Below, piece by piece: positions 22,965 through 31,092 of a stretch of DNA of 38,874 bases. A program made the position numbers and the translations under genes. The notes below the pieces were generated by a model that did not search any database, was not told where the DNA came from, and was given only the letters and a program-made list of their open reading frames with translations. Origin of the DNA: an uncultured Chitinophagaceae bacterium (lineage in GTDB: Bacteria; Bacteroidota; Bacteroidia; Chitinophagales; Chitinophagaceae); contig CAMPGT010000006.1 in assembly GCA_946885665.1 (NCBI GenBank), forward strand, positions 1-38,874, written 5' to 3'. The first letter of the stretch is position 1. Each line of letters starts with the position of its first letter.

Positions 22965-23351
22965 ATGTTATATGTTCACGTTTGGAATAAATACCTGCCG
23001 ATTATTCGAATACTAATGAAAAAATCCGCTGCAGGAGCCCAAACGCTGGATTTGAACCGCATAGATTTTGAGAAAGCAGGCAGCGGACGTAAAGCGGGAT
23101 ATAAGTTTACCATCGACCTGGTGAACGGAAAAGTTTCCAATATCATTAGCGGATCGCCCTTGGCCAGTGACCTGGCATCTGTGCTCCTCAACGATCCGGC
23201 CAGTAAGGCAATTCTCTCTAACGCCGACATCAGTATCACCCTCAATACCAAGTTCCAGCTTGGCATCCAGAATAAAAATGGCGCCGATCTCCAACTACAG
23301 GAGGCTCAGAAAAACGCGGAAGAAGGTAAGGAAGACACAGATTCGCAGTAA
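22965..23351 (+). CDS. conserved hypothetical protein
   Basis: 128-residue soluble protein from the ATG at 22965; an upstream TTG at 22905 is in frame but unconvincing. It opens YVHVWNKYLPIIRILMKKS, continues with a charged strand-rich region (RKAGYKFTIDLVNGKVSNIISGSPLASDLASVLL) and ends in a low-complexity Gln/Glu/Asp tail. I recall Bacteroidota homologues sharing the VWNKYxP opening, with no assigned function. No catalytic motif is seen. It converges on the zinc metallopeptidase gene, 36 bases away. Confidence 0.65.
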   Translation: MLYVHVWNKYLPIIRILMKKSAAGAQTLDLNRIDFEKAGSGRKAGYKFTIDLVNGKVSNIISGSPLASDLASVLLNDPASKAILSNADISITLNTKFQLGIQNKNGADLQLQEAQKNAEEGKEDTDSQ

Positions 23352-23387
23352 AAAGAGAGTAACCAGGTATTCAAAATGCACCCCCTG

Positions 23388-24239
23388 TTAGTTCAGTGAG
23401 GGATCGGAAAACGTATCGCCCTGCGACAAATCACCGGTCTCATATCCCTTTTTGAACCAGTACATTCTTTGTTGGGATGTGCCGTGTGTGAAGGCATCCG
23501 GCACCACCGTTCCCTGTGCCTCGCGCTGCAGCCGGTCATCGCCAATGGCATTCGCAGCATTCAATGCCTCCTCGATATCGCCATCCTCCAAAATTTTCGC
23601 CCTGTTGGCGTAATGCGCCCATACGCCCGCATAAAAGTCGGCCTGCAGCTCCATTTTCACCGATATCTTGTTGAATTCGGTTTCGCTCATCTGCTGCCTT
23701 GCCCGGGCTACTTTTTCGGAAGTTCCCAATAAGGTCTGAACATGATGGCCCACCTCATGCGCCACTACGTAAGCCATTGGAAAATCCCCCGGCGCATCGA
23801 ACCGCGATTGCAGCTCCTCATAGAAAGAAAGATCAACGTATAATTTATGGTCGGCCGGACAATAAAAAGGTCCGGAGGCGGCACTCGCTGTACCGCATCC
23901 GGACTGCACTGCATTTCTAAAAAGGACCAGGGTGGGTTCCTGGTAACCTGCTCCGTGTTGTTGAAAGAGGTTGTTCCACACGTCTTCGGTTTCGGCCAGC
24001 ACAACCTTTACAAACTGCGCCCTTTCATCGTCGGCCGCTTTCTCTTCGGGGCTTAATTCCTGGGCCGGTTGCTGACCGGGCATCAGTTGGGGCAATTGCG
24101 AAGCGTCGCCACCGCCGAGCAAAAGGTTAAGTACAACAATGATGATCCCAATCACTCCGCCACCAACGGCAACGCCGCCTGCCGATACGCCCCGCCTGTC
24201 TTCAACATTTGAGCTCTGCCTTCTGCCCTGCCATAACAT
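23388..24239 (-). CDS. neutral zinc metallopeptidase (YpfJ family)
   Basis: 283-residue membrane-anchored metallopeptidase. The cytosolic Arg-rich start (MLWQGRRQSSNVEDRR) is followed by a Gly-rich membrane segment (about 20-42). The peptidase domain has the zinc motif HEVGHH (His161, Glu162, His165), with a further acidic ligand expected in the following MELQADFYAGVW helix. QSGCGTASAASGPFYCPAD (about 112-130) is a family signature, as is the C-terminal HGTSQQRMYWFKKGY. Length is normal. It lies 15 bases after ompA-like gene 24255-25109 and is probably co-transcribed. Physiological substrate unknown. Confidence 0.93.
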   Translation of the reverse strand: MLWQGRRQSSNVEDRRGVSAGGVAVGGGVIGIIIVVLNLLLGGGDASQLPQLMPGQQPAQELSPEEKAADDERAQFVKVVLAETEDVWNNLFQQHGAGYQEPTLVLFRNAVQSGCGTASAASGPFYCPADHKLYVDLSFYEELQSRFDAPGDFPMAYVVAHEVGHHVQTLLGTSEKVARARQQMSETEFNKISVKMELQADFYAGVWAHYANRAKILEDGDIEEALNAANAIGDDRLQREAQGTVVPDAFTHGTSQQRMYWFKKGYETGDLSQGDTFSDPSLN

Positions 24240-24254
24240 ATGTCATCGTTTTAT

Positions 24255-25109
24255 TTACGCTTTCTTCTCGAGCAGTTTAAAGATCTGGTCGAGCTGCGGA
24301 AGAATGATAATGCGTGTGCGACGGTTGCTGGCTCTACCTTCCTTGCTATCGTTCGATACGAGAGGCAGATACTCGCCGCGACCGCCGGCGGTCATTCTCA
24401 CAGGGTCGATGCTGAAACTGTTCTGGAGGATACGGGTTACAGATGTGGCGCGTTTAACGCTAAGATCCCAGTTATCAACAATACAAGCGTTCTTAATGGG
24501 CACAGAATCTGTGTGGCCTTCAATGAGGATGTCCAACGAAGGATTAGCATTCAACACTCTTGCCACTTTTCCGAGAACGCTGAGCGCCTCGTCAGAAACC
24601 ACTGAGCTGCCGCTTTTAAACAGTAATTTATCAGATATGTTGATAAAAACCACACCTTTTTCGACCTGGATGTTGACGTCTTCGTCATTCACATCGGCCA
24701 GGGCGCTTTTCAGGTTCATGACGAGCGCCATATTCAGCGAATCCTTTCTTGCCATGGCGCCCTGCAGATCCTGGATGTAAGCATCCTTGGCACCGATATT
24801 TTCAAGCGATTTTTTCACACTTTCTGCCTGTGTGGCCGACAGTACGGAGAGGTCTTTCAGTTGGTTCAAAACATTGCTATTGTTTTCTTTCAGGAACGCA
24901 TTTTCTTTTTTAAGCGCGTCGAGCTCTGTTTGCATGTTTGCTTTTTGACGGGCCGAAAAATCTTCACAGTTCTTCAGATCCGACTGAAGCCTTGCATACT
25001 CTTTATTCAGATCTTCATAGCGCACCTGTTGTGCTTTATATTTTTTTGAACTTACGCAGGAATAGAGAAGTACGGTCGAGAGAAGGAGAAAAAGTGCTTG
25101 TTTTAACAT
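24255..25109 (-). CDS. OmpA family lipoprotein
   Basis: 284 residues. A lipoprotein signal (FLLLSTVLLYSC, lipidated Cys18) is followed by a long coiled coil (about 25-110, many Lys, Glu and Leu heptads) and a C-terminal OmpA peptidoglycan-binding domain (about 145-275). Signatures include LLFKSGSSVVSDEAL, ILIEGHTDSVPI and SNRRTRIIILP. The protein probably tethers the outer membrane to peptidoglycan across a coiled spacer. On the minus strand TACCTTTA about 30 bases upstream is a 7 of 8 match to the -7 consensus. It leads a two-gene unit with the zinc metallopeptidase. Confidence 0.93.
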   Translation of the reverse strand: MLKQALFLLLSTVLLYSCVSSKKYKAQQVRYEDLNKEYARLQSDLKNCEDFSARQKANMQTELDALKKENAFLKENNSNVLNQLKDLSVLSATQAESVKKSLENIGAKDAYIQDLQGAMARKDSLNMALVMNLKSALADVNDEDVNIQVEKGVVFINISDKLLFKSGSSVVSDEALSVLGKVARVLNANPSLDILIEGHTDSVPIKNACIVDNWDLSVKRATSVTRILQNSFSIDPVRMTAGGRGEYLPLVSNDSKEGRASNRRTRIIILPQLDQIFKLLEKKA

Positions 25110-25171
25110 GATTTACCAGATTAATTTTTAACAGGGATAAAGGTAAATGTTACCCGCAATTAAATGGCTCC

Positions 25172-25208
25172 GCACATAAAAAAAAGGCTGTTTCGTCAGA
25201 AACAGCCT
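25172..25208 (-). terminator. intrinsic terminator after the 66-residue lipoprotein gene
   Basis: Perfect 10-bp stem AGGCTGTTTC (25185-25194) and GAAACAGCCT (25199-25208) with a GTCA loop on the plus strand. Read on the minus strand the stem is followed by a run of T residues (plus-strand A run up to 25185). It lies 36 bases past the end of the gene ending at 25244, and it also isolates that gene from the OmpA gene. Confidence 0.85.
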
Positions 25209-25243
25209 CATTTCAAGCTCCCTGTCTATTGCCATTGACAATA

Positions 25244-25444
25244 TTATTGTTGCGTAGTTGTATCCATAGGAGTGGGAGTGGTCATCGATGTGTCTGTATT
25301 ATTATCGCCAGGCATTGGAGTTGTCATAGTCGTATCAGTTGTCATAGGTGGTGATTGCGTTTCATTTCCTGTTGAATTTTCGGGTGTATCACAGCCGATA
25401 ATTGATGCTATTGCTAAACCGGCAATAAATAGAATGCTTTTCAT
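25244..25444 (-). CDS. small Thr/Pro/Met-rich lipoprotein
   Basis: 66 residues: a lipoprotein signal (FIAGLAIASIIGC, lipidated Cys18), then a disordered, repetitive tail with TTDTTMTTPMPG and DTSMTTPTPMD units. No domain is recognisable. A strong terminator follows at 25172-25208, and the signal peptide makes chance ORF status unlikely. Function unknown; Thr-rich tails of this kind may be O-glycosylated in Bacteroidota (D-S/T motifs are present), but that is inference. Confidence 0.7.
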   Translation of the reverse strand: MKSILFIAGLAIASIIGCDTPENSTGNETQSPPMTTDTTMTTPMPGDNNTDTSMTTPTPMDTTTQQ

Positions 25445-25640
25445 GAGAATTACTTTAGTGTTATGAATATGATTGCTGGGGGTATATCCTAAAAAAACGT
25501 TCCATTAAAGGATGCCCTGAAATATCTACAAATGATGCAAGAGTAAGAGGTTGTTTATTAGCGGATTGCAAAAACGGCCGGCTTTAAAAACAAGGAAATT
25601 TTAATATTCCTTTAATGTAGCAATACTTCTACAAAAGAAA

Positions 25641-25674
25641 AGCCCAATCATAGGGTACGAACCTAAATTGAGCT
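25641..25674. terminator. imperfect hairpin after the L,D-transpeptidase gene
   Basis: AGCCCAATCATAGG (25641-25654) pairs imperfectly with CCTAAATTGAGCT (25662-25674). A-rich sequence lies on the left and TTTTTC on the right, so the hairpin could terminate in both directions. Its main client would be the minus-strand gene ending at 25714. The surrounding 25445-25713 interval shows no gene. Confidence 0.5.
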
Positions 25675-25713
25675 TTTTCACCTTCAAACACGTGAAGTTT
25701 TACGTCCTCACTC

Positions 25714-26454
25714 TTAGCCGTTCAATATTTTTGATTTGGATACATAAACATTCGTGGGATGATAGATAAAGAGGCAGGTGCCTTCTTTGATCGTATTGAT
25801 AATTTCATCCCTTTCACAGGAAGGAACAGCCGGACATCCGAAGCTTCTGCCTGTAAATGGATTTTCGTCGAGGAACTCGTCACCGATGTAATCCGCCCCG
25901 TGAATCACGATTTTTCTGGCCATGGCCTTATCGTTGATGCCTTTTTCAAGTCCGTCAATACGAAGCGACAGACCGTGCTGGCCGTAGTAAACGCTGCGAG
26001 TAACGTAAAAGCCAAGGCTGCTTTTGTGAGATTCGGGCTTGTTGGAGAACGATGTGGCGAATTCGCGGCCGGAGTTCCTGCCATGCGCCACATAAGTGTT
26101 CTTATACAGTTTCATGTCTGTGAGGTTGATCACATACATCCTTTTATTCCGGGAAGACTGGCTGAAATCACAAATGGTGAGATAGTCGGTATTAATGACC
26201 CTGCCGGTTTCGGCAAGTTTGAGAAACCCTCTCCATGCGTAGCGGAACGCCTTTTCGTTCAATCCAAAATCTTCGAGCCTTAAACTGTCGTAGAGTACCG
26301 CAACGCTGGCATTTTTAAGTGCGTTAAATGATGCATGCATCGAGCTCACGGCAAACGGAACTGTTTTACCGCTCGAACCGTTCATAAAAACAGGAGAAAA
26401 AAGCAACAAAGAGAAGAAACTCGAAACAACAACATTCTTCATCGTACGATGCAT
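25714..26454 (-). CDS. murein L,D-transpeptidase catalytic domain family protein
   Basis: 246-residue exported enzyme of the YkuD-like superfamily, predicted to make 3-3 crosslinks or attach proteins in peptidoglycan. An N-terminal signal segment (VVVSSFFSLLLFSPVFM) is present. The catalytic site is His185 in KIVIHGADYIG and the Ser-x-Gly-Cys motif GRSFGCPAV with Cys207. The form matches the Bacteroidota branch with a helical leader rather than the short YkuD type. Start may be Met1 or Met5 (26442). Single-gene unit with a terminator at 25641. Confidence 0.9.
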   Translation of the reverse strand: MHRTMKNVVVSSFFSLLLFSPVFMNGSSGKTVPFAVSSMHASFNALKNASVAVLYDSLRLEDFGLNEKAFRYAWRGFLKLAETGRVINTDYLTICDFSQSSRNKRMYVINLTDMKLYKNTYVAHGRNSGREFATSFSNKPESHKSSLGFYVTRSVYYGQHGLSLRIDGLEKGINDKAMARKIVIHGADYIGDEFLDENPFTGRSFGCPAVPSCERDEIINTIKEGTCLFIYHPTNVYVSKSKILNG

Positions 26455-26587
26455 GTCATAGGGTTTTTTCGGATAAATATTGGCTTACTTAAACGAATAC
26501 AGGATCCAAAATATTATGGATAACCCACGCTCACAAGACTTATACCGGAATTATTTTATTGTTTGTTAAAAGAAAAATTTAACGGCA

Positions 26588-26603
26588 TAAGCGAAAACGC
26601 TTA
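26588..26603 (-). terminator. small hairpin after the AI-2E family gene
   Basis: TAAGCG and CGCTTA form six pairs around AAAA, 27 bases past the stop codon at 26630 on the minus strand. The following minus-strand sequence includes ATTTTTC after an eight-base gap, so it is a weak terminator candidate. Confidence 0.35.
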
Positions 26604-26629
26604 GGTTCCTCGAAGATATTGTAAATGAG

Positions 26630-27664
26630 TTAACCGCGCGCATTATCAGAATTTTTTCTCATCCCGAACTCGTTCGCGTAAATGCGGATCATGATGATGA
26701 AAAGGGAGATTAGGATGGGACCGAAGATGATGCCGATGAAACCGAACATGTTAACGCCGATGATGACGCCGAAAACGGTGATCATGGGATGCACGTCGCC
26801 GAGCCTGCGGGCCAGCCAGAACCTGAAGATATTATCGACACTGCCGATTACCGCCAGGCCAAAGCCCAACACCACGAACCCCCTCACGGTTTCGCCGTTG
26901 GCAAAAAGCACCAACGCGAGTGGAATATAGGCCAACGCCGCCCCAACAACAGGCAGCAAGGCGGTAAATGCAGTGATCACAAACCAGAAAAAGGGTTCCG
27001 GAACCCCAATGGCGATGTACCCTATCAACCCCACTACCCCTTGCATAATGGCAATAAGGGGAATGCCGATGGCATTGGAGAGGACCATTTTGTTCAGGTC
27101 CTTGCGCAGCAACAGGAGGTTTTCGTCTTTCAGGGGGGCCCATTCATAGAAGCGCGACTCCATTTTGCGCCCTTCGGTAAGCATGAAATACAGGATAAAA
27201 TACATGACGATTATTGCCACCAGCGTGCTGAGCGTGGCGCCGAGCACCTGCGGCAGCGTTTGGGCGCCCCAGTTCGTGAGCTTTTCGATATTGGTTTCTG
27301 TAAGGAGATTGAGCTGGTACTTCTGCTCGTATTGCTGAATGAATTCTTTGATCTTCAGCAGCACCTCGCCGAAATGCTGGATGGCGAAGCCGATCTTGGA
27401 AGACATCATATTGATGAGGATGTAGATGGGCAGCAGGATGATAAGGAACGAAAGAAACATCAGCAAAATGGCGGCCCACGTCTTCCTCCATTTGTATTTT
27501 CCCTCAAGCATGAACATGTACTTTCTCATCATCACGTACAAAGTGTAGGAACCGAGAAAAGCCGGAAGGAACGTTCTTAACTGCGTAAACAAGATCCAGC
27601 CAAGAATAAGAAGAAAGGATAACAGCAAAACCTGGCGGATGGCATTATTTGGAATTTGGGTCAT
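26630..27664 (-). CDS. AI-2E family (PerM/YdiK type) transporter
   Basis: Inner-membrane protein of 344 residues with about seven or eight hydrophobic segments: two near the N terminus (about 11-40), one at about 62-88, then after a soluble helical loop (residues 90-145) several from about 145 to the C terminus. The pore-region signature ALLPVVGAALAYIPLALVLF (about 239-258) and FGVIIGVNMFGFIGIIFGPIL (about 298-318) are typical. The family is named for AI-2 export, but most members have other or unknown substrates, so no transport substrate is assigned. It is separated by 76 bases from the gene upstream. Confidence 0.9.
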   Translation of the reverse strand: MTQIPNNAIRQVLLLSFLLILGWILFTQLRTFLPAFLGSYTLYVMMRKYMFMLEGKYKWRKTWAAILLMFLSFLIILLPIYILINMMSSKIGFAIQHFGEVLLKIKEFIQQYEQKYQLNLLTETNIEKLTNWGAQTLPQVLGATLSTLVAIIVMYFILYFMLTEGRKMESRFYEWAPLKDENLLLLRKDLNKMVLSNAIGIPLIAIMQGVVGLIGYIAIGVPEPFFWFVITAFTALLPVVGAALAYIPLALVLFANGETVRGFVVLGFGLAVIGSVDNIFRFWLARRLGDVHPMITVFGVIIGVNMFGFIGIIFGPILISLFIIMIRIYANEFGMRKNSDNARG

Positions 27665-27740
27665 AGCTGATCAACATTAATAAATCTTGTGCCGCAGGTG
27701 TTTTAGCACGTTCGTACCTTAAAAGTAAGCGAACGGGAAA

Positions 27741-28502
27741 TTATACGCACCGGTTTTTTGGCAGGGCCTCGCGGTATTTCCACAGCTTAAATTCGGTGAC
27801 CACACCGGCTGGCGATGGTGGAATGACGATGCCGCTTTTAGGTCCGCCGGCATTGCGTTTCACCTTTTTCAGCTCCCATCGTTGCTGAAAAGCGGGGAGT
27901 ACGTCGGGGCGTTGCGTTGATACAAAGTGAAAAAAATCGTCGGTAAGCCCAAGGGTTTCTTCTTTTCCGGTGTTGAAAAAAGTGATGTTGCCTGCGCCGG
28001 AGGGCGAAGGGAGGCCGGTAACCAACAGGTGCCTTGTTTTTTCGAGGTCGGCGCCCATGATGACCGAGAAATTTTTGAAAGCCGAGTTGGCCCCGCTGGT
28101 GCTGGTGAAGATCAGTTTCCTGATGTGCGGAAGGCGCCTCAGCACATACTTCTTCAGGTCGTGGTTATAGGCGATGTTTCGCAGGTCGGCATCGTTCGAC
28201 GACATGGGGTGCTTCCTGCTGCACGATACTATCGTGTCGGATAGTCCCACGCAGTAATCGTTCTGCCACCTTTTTATCCCGGCAAGGTTTTGCTGCGGGG
28301 TGCCGCTGAAAAAATCGTAGCCACGGTGGTGGTAGATGTCATGAATGATTTTCCAAAGGGATCCTTTGTTGCCGTAGAAGTAATCGATATACAGTTTTTC
28401 TCTCAGTGCGGTATTGGGAGGAAAGGTGCCGATGATCAGGTATTGCCAGTTTTTTGCCGGATCAAAACGATGCAGGTGCGGATGGGATTCGCGGGGCGTC
28501 AT
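27741..28502 (-). CDS. uracil-DNA glycosylase-fold family protein
   Basis: 253 residues from the ATG at 28500-28502. Two motifs of the UDG superfamily are visible: YLIIGTFPPN (21-30), matching the water-activating loop, and GLPSPSGAGN (163-172), matching the DNA-intercalation loop. The catalytic Asp or Asn of classic UDGs is not in its usual place, so activity is uncertain; this branch is often annotated simply as UDG-family. It starts one base after the eboF stop and thus appears as a seventh gene of the ebo transcript. The in-frame extension to 28550 overlaps eboF and is rejected. Confidence 0.75.
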   Translation of the reverse strand: MTPRESHPHLHRFDPAKNWQYLIIGTFPPNTALREKLYIDYFYGNKGSLWKIIHDIYHHRGYDFFSGTPQQNLAGIKRWQNDYCVGLSDTIVSCSRKHPMSSNDADLRNIAYNHDLKKYVLRRLPHIRKLIFTSTSGANSAFKNFSVIMGADLEKTRHLLVTGLPSPSGAGNITFFNTGKEETLGLTDDFFHFVSTQRPDVLPAFQQRWELKKVKRNAGGPKSGIVIPPSPAGVVTEFKLWKYREALPKNRCV

Positions 28503-28503
28503 G

Positions 28504-29853
28504 TTAAAAAAGATGATTCCATACAATATCATAAACATCCGTAGCCTCAACCATTCGATTTTCCGCCGGCGAATCGGTGATCAGCACCGCATGATATTTT
28601 TCTTCTGTTTCCGTGGATCCGTGAGAGCCTTTTACCAGGCCCGCATCCAGCGGAATAACATCCATTACATATCTCAACCCCGATTTTTTTCGCAGCAGCT
28701 TATAACCAGCTCTCGCCTTCGACGTCATAAACATCTCTACCGGATCATAGCCCGGCTTTTTATGAATATCCACTACTCTCGCATAATCCGGCGCCACCGC
28801 ATCATCGAGCCAAAAGTAGTAGGTAAACCAGCTTCGCTGATCGGCCATCAACACAAAATCGCCCGAACGCTCATGATCGATATGATACTTTTTCTGTTCT
28901 TCCTTATCCAGCACCCTGGCAACACCCGGAATGGCCGAAACAATTTCCGACACCTGCCTGGTTGCACCCGGATCGTTGATGTAAATATGAGCCACCTGGT
29001 GATCGGCAACGGCAAAAGCTTTCGACGCGCCTGCATCGAGCAGCTCGAGGCCCCTTTCAATCCTTATACCCAACAAGCCATTTTGCCTCAGCAAGCGATT
29101 GATGTGTATCGGATTGCTGACCGGCGAAATGCCATACTCCGACAGTAAGATGATGCTGGCTCCGGCGGGGGAATAGTAATTCACCAACTCCTGCACCAGC
29201 GTGTCGATTTCACCCAGCTCTTTTTTGATCTTTGCCGGGTCAGGACCGAACTTCTGAAGGCAGTAGTCGAGATGGGGAAGATAAATGAGTGTAAGGGTGG
29301 GATCGTATTTTTTATCCGTATAAATGGAGGCGTTAGCGATCCACCGGCTCGAAGTGATGTCGGCGCCGGGCCCCCAGAATTTGAATAGCGGAAACTGTCC
29401 GAGTTCTCTTTGCAATTCGTCGCGCAGCTCAGCAGGATGAGAATAACAGTCGGGCATTTTTCTTCCGTCTGCCAGGTAATTGGGGCGCGGCGTTACCGAA
29501 TAATCGGCGGTTGAGTACATATTGTACCACCAAAACATCTTCGAAACGGTAAACGACGGATCGTGCTTTCGTGCTCTATCCCAAATCTTTTCGCCGTTGA
29601 CAAGATAGTTGGATTGCTTCCAGAATTTTATTTCAGCGTCGGTTTTATCGTACCACCCATTGCCGACAATTCCATGGTCGGACGGCCATTTTCCGGTTAC
29701 ATATGTGGATTGCACCGCGGTGGTAACTGCCGGCAGCATTGGAGCAATGTGCCGGAGCGTTCGGCTCTCAACATATTTTTTCAGGAACGGCGTATGTTCG
29801 CCAATCACCGAAGAAGATAATCCAACAATATCTATAACAACAGTTTTATTCAT
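28504..29853 (-). CDS. eboF: EboF-like alkaline phosphatase superfamily (nucleotide pyrophosphatase/phosphodiesterase)
   Basis: 449-residue metal-dependent phosphohydrolase. The fold signatures are DIVGLSS (metal Asp8), PAVTTAVQSTYVTGKWPSDHG with the Thr nucleophile (44/45), LPHLDYCLQKFGPD (Asp196), LLSEYGISPV (about 236-245) and KGSHGST near the C terminus. No signal peptide is present, so it appears cytosolic, unlike many NPPs. It begins three bases after the eboE stop (a GTG at 29856 is also possible), with AGGA upstream. In other ebo clusters a phosphodiesterase of this family is the F component; the substrate is unknown. Confidence 0.88.
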   Translation of the reverse strand: MNKTVVIDIVGLSSSVIGEHTPFLKKYVESRTLRHIAPMLPAVTTAVQSTYVTGKWPSDHGIVGNGWYDKTDAEIKFWKQSNYLVNGEKIWDRARKHDPSFTVSKMFWWYNMYSTADYSVTPRPNYLADGRKMPDCYSHPAELRDELQRELGQFPLFKFWGPGADITSSRWIANASIYTDKKYDPTLTLIYLPHLDYCLQKFGPDPAKIKKELGEIDTLVQELVNYYSPAGASIILLSEYGISPVSNPIHINRLLRQNGLLGIRIERGLELLDAGASKAFAVADHQVAHIYINDPGATRQVSEIVSAIPGVARVLDKEEQKKYHIDHERSGDFVLMADQRSWFTYYFWLDDAVAPDYARVVDIHKKPGYDPVEMFMTSKARAGYKLLRKKSGLRYVMDVIPLDAGLVKGSHGSTETEEKYHAVLITDSPAENRMVEATDVYDIVWNHLF

Positions 29854-29856
29854 CAC

Positions 29857-31083
29857 TTATTCCTTTTCTGCCGTTTCATGTTTCAGCACATTGATCACCC
29901 ACTTTAGTTCGCGAACGATGGATTCGCCAATGGGCAGGCGCATCTCTGTTGGCAGTACCTCCCAGGTGTACGTTTCGATTTCAAGATGGAAGGTGAAAGG
30001 CGTTGCCTCATGTATTGCGAGAACTTTTTCTATTTCGTGCCGCGTGGAACCGAGAACACCGTAGCTGCTCACAAAAAGAGGAACGTGAAAATGCGCGCGC
30101 CATTCCACCACGTCTTTATTTTCCGAGTCATCGATCGCAAGGGGCATGTCGCGATACAAAATGAACTGCCCGTTGTTTTTCTTTGCCATCACCTGGTGCA
30201 GGTAAACAGGTTCGTTAAATGTAGAGAATGCGCCAATTACTTTTTTTCTCTCATCCATGTTTTGCGAAAGGGGCGCCTTCAATGCCGCACTGATCTGTAT
30301 TTTCCCTGTTTTTATTCCCAGCGACCTTAGCTGCTCGATAACATGGTGGTGATCTTCGTAGCAGATGGCGAAGTGGCACACATCGTAGCAAATCTGCACA
30401 TGCTCTCTCAAAAGCGAAGTGGCCTCATCTTCGTTCACTTTGTAACGGTCCTGTATAAACGTAGTGCCCATCGGCACGAGATACTGCACGTACCATTGCA
30501 TGAATTCGGTGCCGTTTCCGAGAAGGCCGTCGGGCTCGGGTTCAATATCAATATGAATGAGTTTACCGGTTGCCCTGTTTATCCTGATCAACTGGTCAAC
30601 AACATCCAGCAAATGCATGGTCGCTTTTTGGTACACGTCGGGCAGGTCCTCTTCCTTGTGCCAGAATTTGTAAGAAAGTGGCGATGTTGAAATGCCTCCA
30701 TCCATACCTTCGGGCAGCAGGGCCGCGAGTATCTGCGCAAGACGGATGGTGTATTGCACCCTGTCGGCCGACAACCAGTCGGGCGCATGCACATTATCTT
30801 TCACCACAGTGTTGTGGAAACCGCCGTAAGGAAAACCATTCATGGTAAACAGGTAGCATTCATTTTCGTTCAGCCATTTCCTGAATTCGTCGAGGTTTTC
30901 CTGCTTGCGCAATTCGAGGCTCGCCACATTGGAAAGGCGCAGGCCGATGCCGAAAGGATTGAAAGGTGACACCTGCTGTTTTACCAGCGGGATATTTTCA
31001 CGCAGTTTCGCAAAATGATCGGACCATGTTTCGCCCGAATGAATATTACTGCAATAAGTAAGATGTCCTCTTGATGTTTGCAT
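29857..31083 (-). CDS. eboE: EboE, sugar phosphate isomerase-like TIM barrel
   Basis: 408-residue cytosolic protein of the xylose isomerase-like TIM barrel superfamily. The family opening HLTYCSNIHSGETWSDHF (7-24) and the core LIHIDIEPEPDGLLGNG (about 178-194) identify EboE. His, Glu and Asp residues typical of a divalent metal site recur through the barrel (EDHHHVIEQL, HVPLFVSSYG). The ATG at 31081-31083 is nine bases after the eboD stop. The family is annotated as metabolite traffic protein; neither substrate nor reaction is known. Confidence 0.92.
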   Translation of the reverse strand: MQTSRGHLTYCSNIHSGETWSDHFAKLRENIPLVKQQVSPFNPFGIGLRLSNVASLELRKQENLDEFRKWLNENECYLFTMNGFPYGGFHNTVVKDNVHAPDWLSADRVQYTIRLAQILAALLPEGMDGGISTSPLSYKFWHKEEDLPDVYQKATMHLLDVVDQLIRINRATGKLIHIDIEPEPDGLLGNGTEFMQWYVQYLVPMGTTFIQDRYKVNEDEATSLLREHVQICYDVCHFAICYEDHHHVIEQLRSLGIKTGKIQISAALKAPLSQNMDERKKVIGAFSTFNEPVYLHQVMAKKNNGQFILYRDMPLAIDDSENKDVVEWRAHFHVPLFVSSYGVLGSTRHEIEKVLAIHEATPFTFHLEIETYTWEVLPTEMRLPIGESIVRELKWVINVLKHETAEKE

Positions 31084-31092
31084 ATGCTTTAT

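Noticed and set aside
21982..23351. Prophage remnant around the CI-type HTH gene
   Set aside because: No integrase, structural or lysis genes, attachment repeats or compositional shift are seen; such HTH proteins are common as chromosomal regulators in Bacteroidota.
25684..25699. CACGTG near the L,D-transpeptidase terminator as a third parS
   Set aside because: The flanking arms do not match GTTTC/GAAAC. Other CACGTG sites inside coding genes (for example near 2725, 9420, 14217 and 15100) fail for the same reason.
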